This document shows positions 21,680 through 33,840 of a DNA stretch of 64,000 bases, piece by piece. Source of the DNA: Otatea glauca (taxonomy: Eukaryota > Streptophyta > Magnoliopsida > Poales > Poaceae). Position 1 is the stretch's first letter, and the number at the start of each line of letters is the position of its first letter. The position numbers and the translations under genes are program-made. Location: positions 19,148,216 to 19,212,215 of the forward strand of contig CM070725.1 of NCBI GenBank assembly GCA_036346275.1. The letters are read 5' to 3'. The notes below the pieces were generated by a model, which was given only the letters and a program-made list of their open reading frames with translations, ran no database searches and was not told where the DNA came from.

Positions 21680-24600
21680 ATGGAGGTGCTGGCGAGCGCC
21701 TCCGAGGGCGTCATGGGATCCCTCCTCGAGAAGCTCAAAGCACTTCTTGGCCGTGAGTATGCGCTCCAGGCAGGCGTGCGTGGTGACATCGACTTCCTCC
21801 AGTCTGAGCTGCAGAGTATGCACGCGTTCCTCCGGGACTTCGCGATGGCCGAGACCTCCACCGCACTTGTCAAGGAGTGGGCAAGCCAGGTGCAGGAGCT
21901 CGCTTACGATATCGAGGACGCCATCGACGACTTCACACACCATGTTGGCTCCATGCCGAGGGGGATCGCCAAGGTCTCACACTTCGTCTCCGTTCTCATG
22001 GCTCGCCGCCGGATCGCCGAGGAAATCCGTGGCCTTAGAGCCCGGACGCTGGAGGTGAGCGAGCGACGCGAGAGGTATGACCTGCCGGTGCCTTCAAATG
22101 TCCCCAGCCTCACTTCCGAATTGCCGCCCACAATGTATGCCGAAATGACTCATCTGGTGGGCATCGATAGCCGAAGTGATGAGATCATTGGTAAGCTTAC
22201 AGATGCCAGAACCAAGGATCCATCTGGCCGCCGTCGCGTGGCCTCCATGGTTGGATTTGCTGGTGTTGGGAAGACCACCCTGGTGATGGCTGTGTACCGC
22301 AAACTTGAGGAGCAATTCCAGTGCCGAGCATTTGTCACTGTGTCCAGGAAATTTGACATTAAGAGGGTTCTGAAAGACATGCTACAGCAGGTCGTCAGTA
22401 CTAGCAGTTCCTCCAGTACAGATCCACTCATGGCCGTCATGGAGGCATGGGAGGTCAGCCAGCTCGCATTCAAGCTTAGACAGAACCTGGAAGATAAGAG
22501 GTGACTCATCGTGCCAACCTTAGCTGTGGTGTTCTTTTCGATGTGTGCTTTATATGCAGTTCGTATTAGTGAATTAATCAGCAGTGACACGCAAGGACTA
22601 ATTGGACCGTATCATATTACTCAAATATAGATCGTTAGGAGAAGTTGGCTTCAAATTATTGCTAGTAGAACAGAAGATACTGGTCAATTCTAGTTTCGAA
22701 ATAAATTGGACATGGTTATACAAAATAATTCTATCTTCTATCAAATAGTTTTCACTACACTAATTCCAGTGAAAGTTCTTTACAAGCTTACCATCGCATA
22801 GATCTGGAGTTCTGATAGTCCAAGACATTTGCGACTGTTAAATTTTTAATTCAGACTAAATTATATTCATTTTCCCTAGATATTTGTGCCATTCCTATTT
22901 ATTTGGTTGCACATGCATGCTTGATATATTAAACGTTTAGTTGTTGATCCATATGGTTTGTGTTTCCTCAGTGCTTATTGGTCTAATCAAAATATTGTTG
23001 TTACCAAATTTTTCTAGGTACTTAATAGTCATTGATGATTTGTGGGAAACATCAGCATGGGAAGATATTATTCGTTTTCTCCCAGAAAATAATCGTGATA
23101 GCATCATAATCACAACTACAAGGGATGAGTCCATAGCTCATGCATGCTGCTCAAGCTATCATCCTGGTGACCTTGTGCATAGGGTAGCATCTCTGAATGA
23201 CGTTGATTCAAGGACATTATTTCTTAGTCGAATTTTCGGCTCTGATGACAATCTTCCTCAAAATTTGGTAGAAGTGTCCGAGAAAATCCTGGAAAAGTGT
23301 GCTGGTTTGCCACTAGCCTTAGTATGCATATCAAGCCTTTTGGCTGCTAGACCAATACAAACAACAACATGGGAGAAAGTACAAAACTCTTTGGGGTCTG
23401 AGATGGAAAGTAATGACAGTCTACGTAGATTGAAGCAAGCTCTGAAACTTGGTTATGATTATCTTCCTCAAAATATCAAGGTCTGTCTACTATACCTTAG
23501 TGCATTTCCTGAGGGTTGCAAAATTGAAAGGGGTCGTTTGACAAGGCGATGGATAGCAGAAGGATTTGTAACTGAAAGACCTGGTATTAGCATGCAGGAA
23601 GTAGCAGAATGCTACTTTATTGAGCTAATAAGGAAGAGCATGATCCAGGCTGTGGATGTAGATTGTTTTGGTGAAATTCATGCGTGCAGAATACATGATG
23701 TGATGTTTGAACTCGTGGCAACAAAGTCATTCGAAGAGAACTTTGTTACACTAGCAGGTAATCACCGAAGTACATCCAGACCACAACATTATGTCCGTCG
23801 GCTATCTCTAGACTGTTACTCTATGACAGGTGGTCTGGACTTGTCAATTTTCAATACTCATGCTCGATCGTTGACCATTTATGGGGACATTGACAACATT
23901 CATTCTATTCCAGAGTTTAGATTCCTGAGGGTATTGGACTTTGAATGCTGTGAGGGTGTAAAAAGTAGGCACCTAAGGAACATTGGCGATTTGTTTCTGC
24001 TGAAGTACTTTAGTCTTAAGAGTACTTGGATCAGCGAACTACCTTCGCAAATTGGTGGGTTCGAATGTCTCGAGACCCTAGACTTGATGCAAACAAACAT
24101 AAGAGAGTTGCCAGTGGAAATTACTCGGTTACAGAAGCTGGTACATTTGCTTGCCGGGGGAGCAGAGCTGCCCCAAGGGGTTGGAAATATGAGGTCTCTA
24201 CAGACATTATGCATAAGGGCTACCAGCAAGAAGGCTAAGAAAGCTGTAAATGAGTTAATTAGGTTAACCAATCTGACAAAACTTGACATGTCCTACCTAA
24301 ATCAAAGAGAAAATAGATCACATAATGAAAGGCTGGGTGCTAGTTTGCCTTCCATCATCAGCAAACTCGGCAACTGCAAGCTCCAATCACTGCATTTGAA
24401 TTTGCTGGGTTACTCTATTGGTTTATTCCTTGAATTCCAGTTTTCTCTGTCACCACCTCCTGTTCTTCTTAAAATACTGCGGATGAAAGGTGACCACGGT
24501 TTTCTAAGAGTGCCATTGTGGATTGCATCACTCACTCGTCTTACTGATTTGGATCTAACTATACCGGTGGTGGATAGAGATCTACAAATCCTTGGAGAGT

Positions 24601-24971
24601 TACCAGGGCTCATTCGATTTCGACTCACCTTGCAAGAGCCGTCCAGAGAAGGTACTGTCATTCAGAGACCAGGCTTCCCTAGTCTTAAGGAGTTTTTTAT
24701 CAAGTGCAGTATCATGTCAATGTTCTTTAGTCAAGGGGTCATGCCAAAGCTTCAGAAGCTTGAGCTACAGCTCTACGTTTGCCAAGAAGACTTAAGATGT
24801 ATTCGCTTTGGTATAGGGCACCTCCAATCTCTTAAGGAAGTCCAGTTTGTAATACTACTTCGCGGAGGTGCCTATGATCCTGACATGGAATTTGTGAAAG
24901 AGGCCATCAAGGATGCTATTGATATAGATCCGAACTGTGCATCAATTGCTGTTTACAATGAATGTCACTAG
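21680..24971 (+). CDS. CC-NB-ARC-LRR disease resistance protein (NLR), two exons
   Basis: Exon 1 is 21680-22500 and exon 2 is 23018-24971, joined in frame across an intron with GTGACT donor and TTCTAG acceptor; the product is about 924 residues. The start sits in a good context (CGCCCATGG). In order: an Rx-type N-terminal coiled-coil domain with the EDVID-like YDIEDAIDDF (residues 76-85); NB-ARC with P-loop GFAGVGKTT (192-200), kinase-2 YLIVIDDLW (275-283), IIITTTRD (303-310), AGLPLAL (369-375), CLLYLSAFPEG (430-440) and IHD in the MHD position (499-501); then leucine-rich repeats from about 565 to the end. Such proteins are intracellular receptors that sense pathogen effectors and trigger defence. 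The intron falls just before kinase-2. No frameshift or stop was seen, so it looks intact. Ala replaces the first Gly pair member in the P-loop. A hairpin repeat lies just upstream. Confidence 0.92.
22501..23017 (+). other. intron of the NLR gene
   Basis: 517 bp, AT-rich, beginning GTGACTCATC and ending TTTTTCTAG. Without splicing, a TGA follows codon 274. Splicing joins AG|G to restore Arg followed by the kinase-2 motif, which strongly supports these sites. Confidence 0.9.
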
Positions 24972-25184
24972 TGTGCGAAGTGACAATATCTACGATTTCG
25001 TTCTTTGAATCTTTACGCAAAATAAGTATATGGTACTATAGTATCCTGCTTCATTTCGAGTGGAAATCAAGTCTGTTTTGAGATCATTGACAGCTTTTTC
25101 GGTTTGATGTTATATATGCTGTATACTGTATTTCGGAATTTTATTAAACTGTTGTAACATGAAGATTGTTTGATATATCTATAT

Positions 25185-25390
25185 CTATATATTACTCCCT
25201 CTGCAACAAATATAAGTTGTATTTTACTTTTCAGTCTCCGGTGCAACACTTTTGACTATGCATTTCTTTTTATCATAATATACTAGCAAAAATACTAAAA
25301 CGTTGTGTATTATGTAAGTATTTTGCAACACAAATCCTATAATACTAGTTTAATGCAATCAATCTATCTACTTTTCACAGTCTAAGGTGC
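25185..25390. mobile_element. Stowaway-like MITE end, second end not found
   Basis: TATTACTCCCTCTGCAACAA followed by ATATAAGT matches the usual left end of Stowaway MITEs (TA then CTCCCTC). Two copies of a GGTGCAACACTTT word (25240 and 25386) lie inside or at the edge. The expected reverse end is missing, so the element is truncated. Confidence 0.45.
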
Positions 25391-25394
25391 AACA

Positions 25395-25929
25395 CTTTAA
25401 CTTAGGATGAGTTTCTTGTATATGACGGTGAAGATGAGCTCGTTGTATCTAGATACCATGCAAGTTTTCAAACTGACAAGGACAATACTAAATCGTAATA
25501 TGGATTTGTCTTCTACCTGGATGGTGGAGCTATGTGCTGGAAAAGTTCGAAACAAGCAACAGTTGCAGATTCTATAACAGACTGAATATATTGCTGCTCT
25601 GCAAAAGAGACCGTTTGGATAAAAAAAGTTCATTGTTGAACTTAGTGTTGCCCCTAATACTACTAGTGTGATTGATCTCTACTGTGATAATAATGGTGCC
25701 ATTGCATAAGCAAAAGAGTCTAGATCACACCAGAAGTCCAAACATATACTTCGACGCTATCATCTCATTGAGATCATTGATAGAGGTGGTGTGACAATAT
25801 GCAAAGTGACAACGGGTGCTAATGTAGCTGGTCGTTGACGAAACCGATCCCACAATCAAAACATAATGCACATACTAGAGCAATGGGTATTCGATACATT
25901 GATGATTGGCTCTAGTGCAAGTGGGAGAC
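25395..25929 (+). pseudogene. Copia RNase H tail (Angela/BARE-like), decayed
   Basis: Across shifting frames the sequence gives ASFQTDKDNTKSQYGFVFYL, then GGAMCWKSSKQATVADSIT, then DLYCDNNGAI, then SRSHQKSKHILRRYHLI. These are the RNase H motifs at the end of Copia polyproteins. It ends TGGCTCTAGTGCAAGTGGGA, the stop plus polypurine tract typical of Angela/BARE elements. Frameshifts and stops are frequent. The upstream polyprotein is absent. Confidence 0.8.
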
Positions 25930-28900
25930 TGCTGAAAATATGTCATAGTGGTCAATCATAGAGCTATTGCTAGATGTTTATGTTTTTTATGTTCCTTAAA
26001 TAAACACCATGTTATAGATCATCAAGGATGTGACTTGATCTTGAGACTCTATAACATGTTTGTGACATTATAATAAATTATACCTTATTATTTAGTTAAT
26101 TGGAACGTCAATTGATTATTTATATAGGCAAGCATATGACTGTGTTATCATCATGTTTTGCGGATCATAGATATGCAATATAAACATAATTATGTGGATA
26201 ACGTACTTGTGAACATGTTATTGGATTGAAGGACCGAGATGACGATCAGAGAGAGCTAAATGATCCCAAATAAAATTTTCCCCTAATCAAGGTACTCCAA
26301 ACAAACCCTCAAACAAAAATAATCAAAAGAGACAAATGAGAATAAGCTATTTGCTCTATAAGGCCGGTATGACCGAAGGCCGGTTTGACCACAGGGTCTC
26401 CAGTATGATCAAAGTCCGGTATGATCGGATAGTGAACGGTATGACCGGGCTCAAGAACAGCAGGAAGAATAGAGCCAAAAACAGCACGAACTCAAAAGCC
26501 AATTTGATGAATCTTTTGATCGGTTGGACAAAAACTCACGAAACTTGTTAGATGTGATCTTAGGGATGTCAGTAACTTATTCCAACCTTTAATAACAAGG
26601 ATTTACATCAAAATTCTGACCTTTTTCACTTTGAAGGAAGAACACACCGAGTTTGAGCAAAACTCAAGAACTCGATCTTAGACTTGCTCGTGGGGTTTTG
26701 ATGATCAAGGTGATCTTGGATAACCTCCCACATGTCACAGCAAGCAAGAACACAAGTCCAAAACCCCACAAACTCGATCTAGAAGAATGATTCACTCAAA
26801 AACACAAGATCAGTTTCTTGCAAGAAAAACACATGGATTGCCTAGATGATTGAGGTATAATATGAAGAAGATTCATCCATCAATCAACATATTTGGCACA
26901 AGAATCAAAAGCATGTAGAAGGAGAGAAGGCAAATCCAAAAGCATGTAGGAGGGGAGGCAAATCCAAATGTGCAAGAAGTAAATTGCAAGAATATAAATT
27001 GCGGAATTTAAAGACTGAATTTAAAGCATAATGTAAATGCGTAAAATAAATTCAGAGATTAGTAAATGAAGCTTTCGTTTCTGGAAGTGAGGTTTACAAA
27101 GCCTCACAACAAAGTGGGCAAAGCTCAAAGGAGCACAAAAACCTCAAAACCTTCAAGAGGAGGAAGGCTACCCCTCCACCTCTATTTATACTATTCTTGA
27201 GTCACCCTCCACCCTTGGATGAGGTCCTTCTACCCTAAGGATTAGATCAAGGGCTAGAGATGACTCCCACACACAGCCATACATGGGCTAACTCGAAACC
27301 CAACAAGCATACTGGGTTTTTTTGCACGCTTTTCAAAGTATACTGCCTAGACCCGCTACTCTTTCACCTAGACCGCAATCCGACAGCCCTCCTTGATCCA
27401 AGTAGTGTCTAGCTAGCATCTCGTCCGTTCCTTGTCTTCTAGGCTTGCCATTACTCCGTCTCTGATCATCTTCCAGCAATCCTCGACCATCTGGACCTCC
27501 GGCGCACCTCGCCTAGTCCCGATCATCCTCCACCTCACTTGATCAAGCACCGTCATCCTGCAATCATCAAAAATAAGGAAACACATCACATAGTAATGTC
27601 CAAAAAGATTGCAATGAAATTCACCATAAATCACAATTTAAAATTCATCTTTGCTCATAAGGGCCGGTGCTACCGCCCCAGGCCGGTAGCACCGTCCAAA
27701 GAAACAACTCTTTGGAATTTTCACACCGGCAAGAGGCCGGTGTGACCGCCCATGGCCGGTGCTACCGCCCCCAGACCGGTAGCACCGCAAGTGCTGGGTA
27801 AATTTTACCAATTTGCTTCAAATTCAATTTCCAACTCAAAATCAAAACACCACAGGCTTAAATAATGTCAATAACTCATCACAATCACGGGTAGAACTCC
27901 ACATGGTCTTTCATGGATAAATCCATTATGAAGCACCACATTGAGCATTACATGTATGTTATCAATTGATTTCATATAATGTTTATGATTGATCCTCTGT
28001 CCTGAGATATACATGGATCCCAACATGAGGATCACATTCTTTGATATTACTAATTTTTGTCCGTAATGGGATAATTATATTAGTTACACTCGGGAATGTG
28101 TTGAGACATTCGTAGGGATGTATATGGTAAAGATTGAATTTTTTCATCCTCGTTATATAAGGACAAAGATATCTTAAGGCTACTCAAAGAAGATAGATTA
28201 AAGAATGAGTACTACCATACTCGAGCAGGTTGAGGTGCCAACTGCTTAATCTAGCTTTTGAGATTCAAGAAACAATAGATTAAACAATACAAGGATGACA
28301 TATATCTTACATTGGGTTTAATCTTGATATCTGAAAGTGACAAAAAGATCGTACATATATTCGTTGATAGCTTATCAAATAAATGATATCCATGTGGGCT
28401 AGAAAATCATAATGTTCTACTATGAACCGCTTATAATTTGTACATTGAATGGTGATTTGATGTATTGCTAACATCATAATGGGCCTACGAAGTCACATGG
28501 AGGAATAGGAACCTACTTGTTTGTTAATAAATTCCGTATATTACTATATAGATAATTAATATATTAGAATTATTAAATACATAATAAGTAATTGTTTGAT
28601 TCAGATTATAAGAATCTGAAATAGAAAACATATACGATTCAGATTAATGTAATATGAATTAAATAGGAAGTCAGTTTAGATAAGGATTTGAATTGACAAA
28701 GGTTATCTCGAATCCTATTCGGTTACGAAACAGAAATATTTTGGGCTTATCTTATTCTGACTCCTTGGTTATAGATAAAAACGCACCTAGGCTGCGTCTC
28801 TGAAAACCAAGTCAAGATACTAATTTCGAATAAAATCAAGAGGGCTGTGCTACGGAGGTTCTATCAGATTGGCATGCGGAGTCTTCTTTCCGTTTGTATA

Positions 28901-29030
28901 TATATACTTGTGGGATAAGACTACTACTGCCTCAACGTGATAACACGATCCGACACACTCTTCTTTCGGTGCTGAGAAGTTGCACATACACATCTAATGG
29001 TAACGTTAAAACCTTAATATATAATCTTAG
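25930..29030 (+). repeat. 3' LTR of the Angela/BARE-like element, split by an L1 solo LTR
   Basis: It begins TGCTGAAAATATGTCATAG directly after GTGGGAGAC, resembling the TGTTGGAAATATGCCC start of BARE LTRs. It is interrupted by L1 at 26227-27913 and resumes at 27914. The end is uncertain; 28000-29030 is AT-rich and includes a GGGCCTACGAAGTCACA patch that fits this LTR type. No TG...CA end with duplication was found. Confidence 0.5.
26227..27913 (-). repeat. L1 solo LTR, copy 5 (reversed)
   Basis: It begins TGAAGGACCGAGATGACGAT and ends ACATGGTCTTTCA, with a perfect 5-bp duplication TGGAT (26222-26226 and 27914-27918). It carries short arrays of GGCCGGTATGACC type (26355-26450) and GGCCGGTGCTACCGCCC type (27655-27790). 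A reversed TATA box lies near 27185. Confidence 0.9.
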
Positions 29031-29245
29031 ATCACATGCAGTGAGCTTTATGAATTCAAGTAGATAAAAGTTTTTGAAATGACTTCCCCTTTCTACCCTT
29101 ATTTCCCAACATCGTCGTCAATCGTGACCAGCGCCTCTGGTCTTTCCGCGGGCCTCTTATCTCGTGGCCAACACCACAAGTCTGTCAACCACGGGACCGC
29201 CGAATCTGTGGTTGGCAGATCTAATATGAGCTGAATATCAGCTGC

Positions 29246-29493
29246 TTCTTCCTGCCGTCCTTTTAGGTATCCATATAGCCTCCAAATATTAATTTGATCA
29301 CTAATTTTTACTGTAATATTTATAAATAAAACCCAATAAAATTCTAATATTATGAAATAATTTTCAAGACAATATACACATATGATTTTCATATATCCAA
29401 TTTAAATATTTAAAGGGATATTGATAGTCAAAATTTCAAAAGTTTGATTGCACATATATCTAAATCGATACGTATTTGTGACTGGAGGGAGTG
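29246..29493. mobile_element. Stowaway-like MITE
   Basis: The left end TTCCTGCCGTCCTTTTAGG and the right end GTGACTGGAGGGAGTG are degenerate forms of the CTCCCTCCGTCC-type inverted repeats. It is about 250 bp and AT-rich, with no coding capacity. The left end is mutated. Confidence 0.5.
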
Positions 29494-30329
29494 TGATCTA
29501 ATTAATGGCTCAAAATTTGATCACTTTTGTCTAACCTGGTCCCATATGTCAACCAGACAATAAGTAACATATTGTGCGTCCCATATGTCAACCTAACAAT
29601 GAGTAACATATTGTGTGTCCTAAGGGTGAAAACCAGATCGGATATTCCCATCTGATCCGGAGCCGGATCCGGTCGAAATCGGATCCGGGAAGGCATTTGG
29701 ATATCTGGTCAGATCCGGATCCGGATCTAGATACTTAAATCCGGATTTTGGATCGGATTCGGAGTATGCAGTATCCAGATAATTTGGGACTAGATTCAGA
29801 TATCGTATACTTAGGGCCTGTTTGTTTTAGTTCTGGATTCTCTAAAAGCTTATTCTGGATTGTGGTTGTAGAGAAGCTGATTCTCCAAAAGCTGGAATCC
29901 AAAAGCACGTATGAAGTAGATTGTGGATTCTAGTGTATATGGGTGGGCTGGATTGTGAGAATCAGATTGTAGAATTGGGTTGTTTGTTTTTTTATTTTGC
30001 TTTTGTGGCCATAATCTAGAATCAAAAGCTAAATCGGATATTTGGATAATACTAGCCAGAGCTAGAGATGGACAAACGGGCCGACACGAGGCACTGCAGA
30101 TCGTTGGTCTACCGAGCACGGCATGGCCTAGTCAGAACGGGTTGTGCCAAGACACCCACCCTTTGTCTTGCGTGCTTGGGCCGGCAAAGCGGCACGGCGA
30201 GCCGACACGGCATGACTTGTTTACAGGCGGGCCCAACACGGCCGTTTAATTTGAAAAATAGCCATTTTATAGCCGTTAGAGGCTTAACAAATTCGAAAAA
30301 AAAATACGAAAAAATCCCAAATTTTTCCC

Positions 30330-30339
30330 TATAAATAGG
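30330..30339 (+). promoter_or_regulatory. TATA box of hAT element D
   Basis: TATAAATAGG lies about 250 bp inside the element and about 250 bp before the first possible transposase ATG, in a suitable place for the transposase promoter. Confidence 0.55.
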
Positions 30340-30581
30340 TGGCTACCCCCATTTTCACACCAGCAATCTTGCATTCTCTTCTATTCATTCTCTTGTGAAA
30401 ATTCTTTTGCTCTTGTTGGTAATTTGGCAAAAGTCAAAATAGTTTTGCCAAAAATCCAAAATTCGGCTTCCGGCTTCTGTCAAGAAATCAAGATGATAAT
30501 TGTGATTTATTTTTTTGTTTTGTTAGTATTTTAAATCATATTTTAGTTTAATAGCATAATTATTTTTTGTAGTTTGCTTTA

Positions 30582-32629
30582 TGGAGCACAAGATTTTTTG
30601 TCGTTCCCAGCTTCTGATTTTGGGATTTTATCCGAGGAGCTTCTGCAAGAGCTGTGCCATCCTTTGGCTCTACAAGTGCTACTGCGTTGGCAAGCACCGA
30701 GGCGAAAAGAACAAGACGCAATACATCGGAAGTCTGAAAAGATTTCGAGCAGATTTTTGAGATATTAGACAGCGTCCAGAGCAGGTATGTTGTTTGTAAA
30801 TATTGTAAGCATAAATTAACTGTGAAATCTTCAGATGGACCGAGGCACTTGAAGAGGCATGCTGAGAGCTGTAGAAAAAAAATAGGGATGGCTTTGAGAC
30901 AGATGCACGGTGCAGAGACAACCCCGACGTGCAGAAGACGAAGCGGGACTACAATCCTGAGGTAGCTCATGAATATCTTTGTCGTTTAATCGCTTCTGAA
31001 GATCTTCCTTTAAACTTTGGTGAGCTAGCTGCGTTTGAAAGCTATATTAGGACCGCTCATAATCATAAGTTTTCTGCAGTTTCTAGACAGACAACAACTA
31101 GAGATTTGATTAAATATTATAATAATTATCGCAATGTTTAAAAGAAAATTTTAGCAATCAGTATTTTTTTACGTGTCTTTGACATCTGATATATGGAGTG
31201 GTAGAGTTAAAGAGGATTACCTTAATGTAGTTGCTCATTATGTAAACAATGAATGAAAATTAGAAAAGAGAATTATAGGATTCAAATTAATTGATGTAGC
31301 ACACACCGGTGAAAATATTGCTGATTGTATTGTAAAAGTTGTGGAAGATTTTGGTCTTAGTGATAAGATTTTTGCAATAACAATAGATAACACTTCTGCA
31401 AATACTTCTGCCATGAACATTCTTACTCCGCTTTTCAATTCCTATGCTGAATCTTTCTTATTACATCAGTGTTGTGCTTACCATATTATTAACCTTATAG
31501 TTATATCTGGTTTGAAGAGGTTAGATCAGTATCTTGAATCTTTTCGCACTGCAATATCTTACTTAAATTATTCTAATCAACGAGTAGCAGCATTTAAGAC
31601 TTATTGTATTGCAATGAATGTGCTCCGCATAAATTTGGTTTAGATATGCCTGTTAGATGGAACTCTACTTACTTGATGCTTAAGAATCACATACCATATG
31701 AGAGCACATTTTATGTTTTTATTAACACTCACTGTCGTACACGGGATGGTCAACCGTTACTCACAGAGCAACATTGGTATATTGCAAAATACTTGCCGTC
31801 ATTTTTAGAACATTTTTTTGAATCTACTGTTGCTTTATCTGGAGTTTATTACACAACATCTCCTTTAATTGTGCATCATATTTTAGAAATTACTACCCAC
31901 TTAAAGAGCCACGAAAATGATAATATCTTGCGTGAAGTTGTTTATGCTATGAAAACTAAGATTTTGAAATATTGGCAAGAAATTCCTATGTTATATGCAT
32001 TTGCATTTATTTTAGATCTTAGAGCTAAAGTTTGAGGATTCTCTAATGTTCTCTCACTTCTAAGTTATGCGGTAGGTACTGATTATTCTAGTTATTTTTC
32101 AAATATTCGTGCTAACTTATCTCAAGTTTATGATAAGTATGATCAGAAGTTTGCTGGAGTTCGCATGCAGCGACCTCCACCAGCACCCACAACAGGTAAG
32201 AAGAAAACCGTGTGGGGAAAGATATGGGGTACAGGTGGCTCTTCCTCAAGAAGTTCGACTATATCAACGACAAGTGCGGACACATCAAGTAGTGGGGAGC
32301 TAGCTGCCTATCTCAACAGAGACACTGTCAACTACCAAGAGTAGCAAGAGGAGAACTTCAACATTTTGCAGTGGTAGCACGAGCACAAGATAACATATCC
32401 GATGCTTTCCATACTAGCACAGGATGTGTTAACAGTTCCTGTCTCCACGGTTTCTTTGGAGTCTGCTTTCAGTTTATTCGGAAGAATAATCGAGGAGAGA
32501 AGAATAAATCTGACAAGTGAGATGGTGGAAATACTTCTCACTATGAAATATTGGGAGCAAGCTGATCAACAGCTCAACATACTGCAGAAAATGCTGAGCA
32601 GGTTGAGACGTTCGAAAATCTTTATCTAG
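30582..32629 (+). pseudogene. hAT transposase with BED finger and hATC domain, decayed
   Basis: Pieces in several frames follow the family order. About 30783-30885 gives the BED finger (VVCKYCKHKL...HLKRHAESC). 30929-31141 gives YNPEVAHEYLCRLIASEDLP. 31341-31643 gives AITIDNTSANTSAMN and LLHQCCAYHIINLIV, the catalytic-core region. 31640-32035 gives MPVRWNSTYLML and the DUF4413-like part. 32402-32629 gives the C-terminal dimerization domain (VPVSTVSLESAFSLFGRIIE). Stops and frameshifts separate the pieces. An intact relative would bind the element ends and cut and paste it in the nucleus; this copy cannot. Confidence 0.88.
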
Positions 32630-33239
32630 ATAATGAAATGAGGAAGAATAACAGTAACCTTCACTTTTTTCCTGTATCACTTAGCTATAGGTTGTACTCT
32701 TTTTTCTTTGCCAAGGTTTTCTCGTGTTGAGTTTTTACTTGGCAAAGTTTTTAACGAGGCAGCTAAACATCAATAAAGCTAATTATTTAATTCAAATTAT
32801 TTGTCTCATCTTATAATTTATCTCATATTTAAACTTTTCTTAATTTATATATATTTAAAAAGTTTTCTACATCCTTCGAGTTTTTCTAATTATTCTAAAT
32901 TTCTCCCATTTTTCTGAATTTTTTTCATACTTTTTCTATTTTTCTAATTTTTTCTGATTTTTTTGAATTTTTTTGGTGCTGACGGGCCGACCCAGCCCAT
33001 TTAGCCCGTCGGACCCGTGCCGGCACGGCACGACCCGTTGCCTCACGGGCTGTGCTTGGACCGCCTCTCCGAGAGATCGTTCCCAGCATCCTTGAGTTCG
33101 TAGTCAAACTCACCTTCATCCATCTTTCATGGATTGGCGGCACGTGAGCTGGCACGACACGACCCGTTTAGTAGCCTAGCCAAAACGGGTCGTGCCGTGT
33201 TTTAATCGGACCGCCCGTTTGGCCATCTCTCCCAGAGCT

Positions 33240-33840
33240 ACAAGCTCTCGTCTCGGTGTCTCGCACGGTTCGCAAATCGCAACCCCCTGGATCTCATTAG
33301 GCGTCTCGCCATCCCCAGACCTCCTCCGTCCCCAGCAGCTTCCCCACCCAGCGAGGCGCCACATTTCCCCTCACCCCCGGCCGTGTCCTTATCCCCTGCC
33401 GCCGACGAGACGCCAGATCTCCCATACCCCGGCCGCTTCCCTGACTCCCTGTCACCTAGATCTGATTTCCCCCAGCCGTGTCTCGTTGCGGCTCTCAGCT
33501 CTTGCCCTCGGCGGCGTCTCCCCTGGCCAGTGGCTAGCGCTCCCCCCGCCGGCCATGTCCCAGTCCAAGCCAGCTGCCAGCGCTCCACCCGGCGGTGTCT
33601 CCCCCCGGCCAGCATCTCCTTCGGCCAGGTGCATGCGCAGATGGATTTGGGAGCGCTGGTTTCGTGAAGGTCAAGCGGGGCTTCCACCCGCGGGGGATCC
33701 CCAAATCCGTGGCGCACGAAGGAGGCGGCGTCACCGTGAGCAACCTCAAGTACTAGCTTGTGAAGATGGACAAGGCGGTGGACTACAACTTATACGACGA
33801 CGACGACCTCCCCCTTCAAGTCGCTCTTCGAGGTTTAATC
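33240..33840 (+). other. GC-rich exon-like block in hAT element C, possibly captured host gene
   Basis: About 600 bp of GC-rich DNA lies between AT-rich flanks. One frame from 33661 reads 31 codons (VKRGFHPRGIPKS, then VTVSNLKY) before a TAG at 33754, and the frame goes on after it with KMDKAVDYNLYDDDDLP. The sense-like composition and the GAG|GTTTAAT donor-like end near 33833 suggest a gene piece with an intron. I cannot name the parent gene. It is probably not expressed as protein. Confidence 0.4.

Larger units (their letters stand above)
30064..33231 (+). mobile_element. hAT element D with decayed transposase, inside C
   Basis: Inverted ends AGAGATGGACAAACGGGC and GCCCGTTTGGCCATCTCTC are flanked by a perfect 8-bp duplication CCAGAGCT (30056-30063 and 33232-33239). 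Both subterminal regions are rich in GGGCCG/CACGGC words. A promoter, BED zinc finger, catalytic region and dimerization domain are all recognisable inside, so this copy descends from an autonomous element. Confidence 0.92.

Noticed and set aside
22941..23017. Using the Met at 22941 as start of a separate NLR gene
   Set aside because: The 25 residues before the kinase-2 motif are intron sequence; splicing from 22500 to 23018 restores the NB-ARC order exactly.
29816..30055. Complete Tourist-type MITE starting GGGCCTGTTTGTTT
   Set aside because: Only one end is clear; the possible right end repeats the word in the same direction, not inverted.
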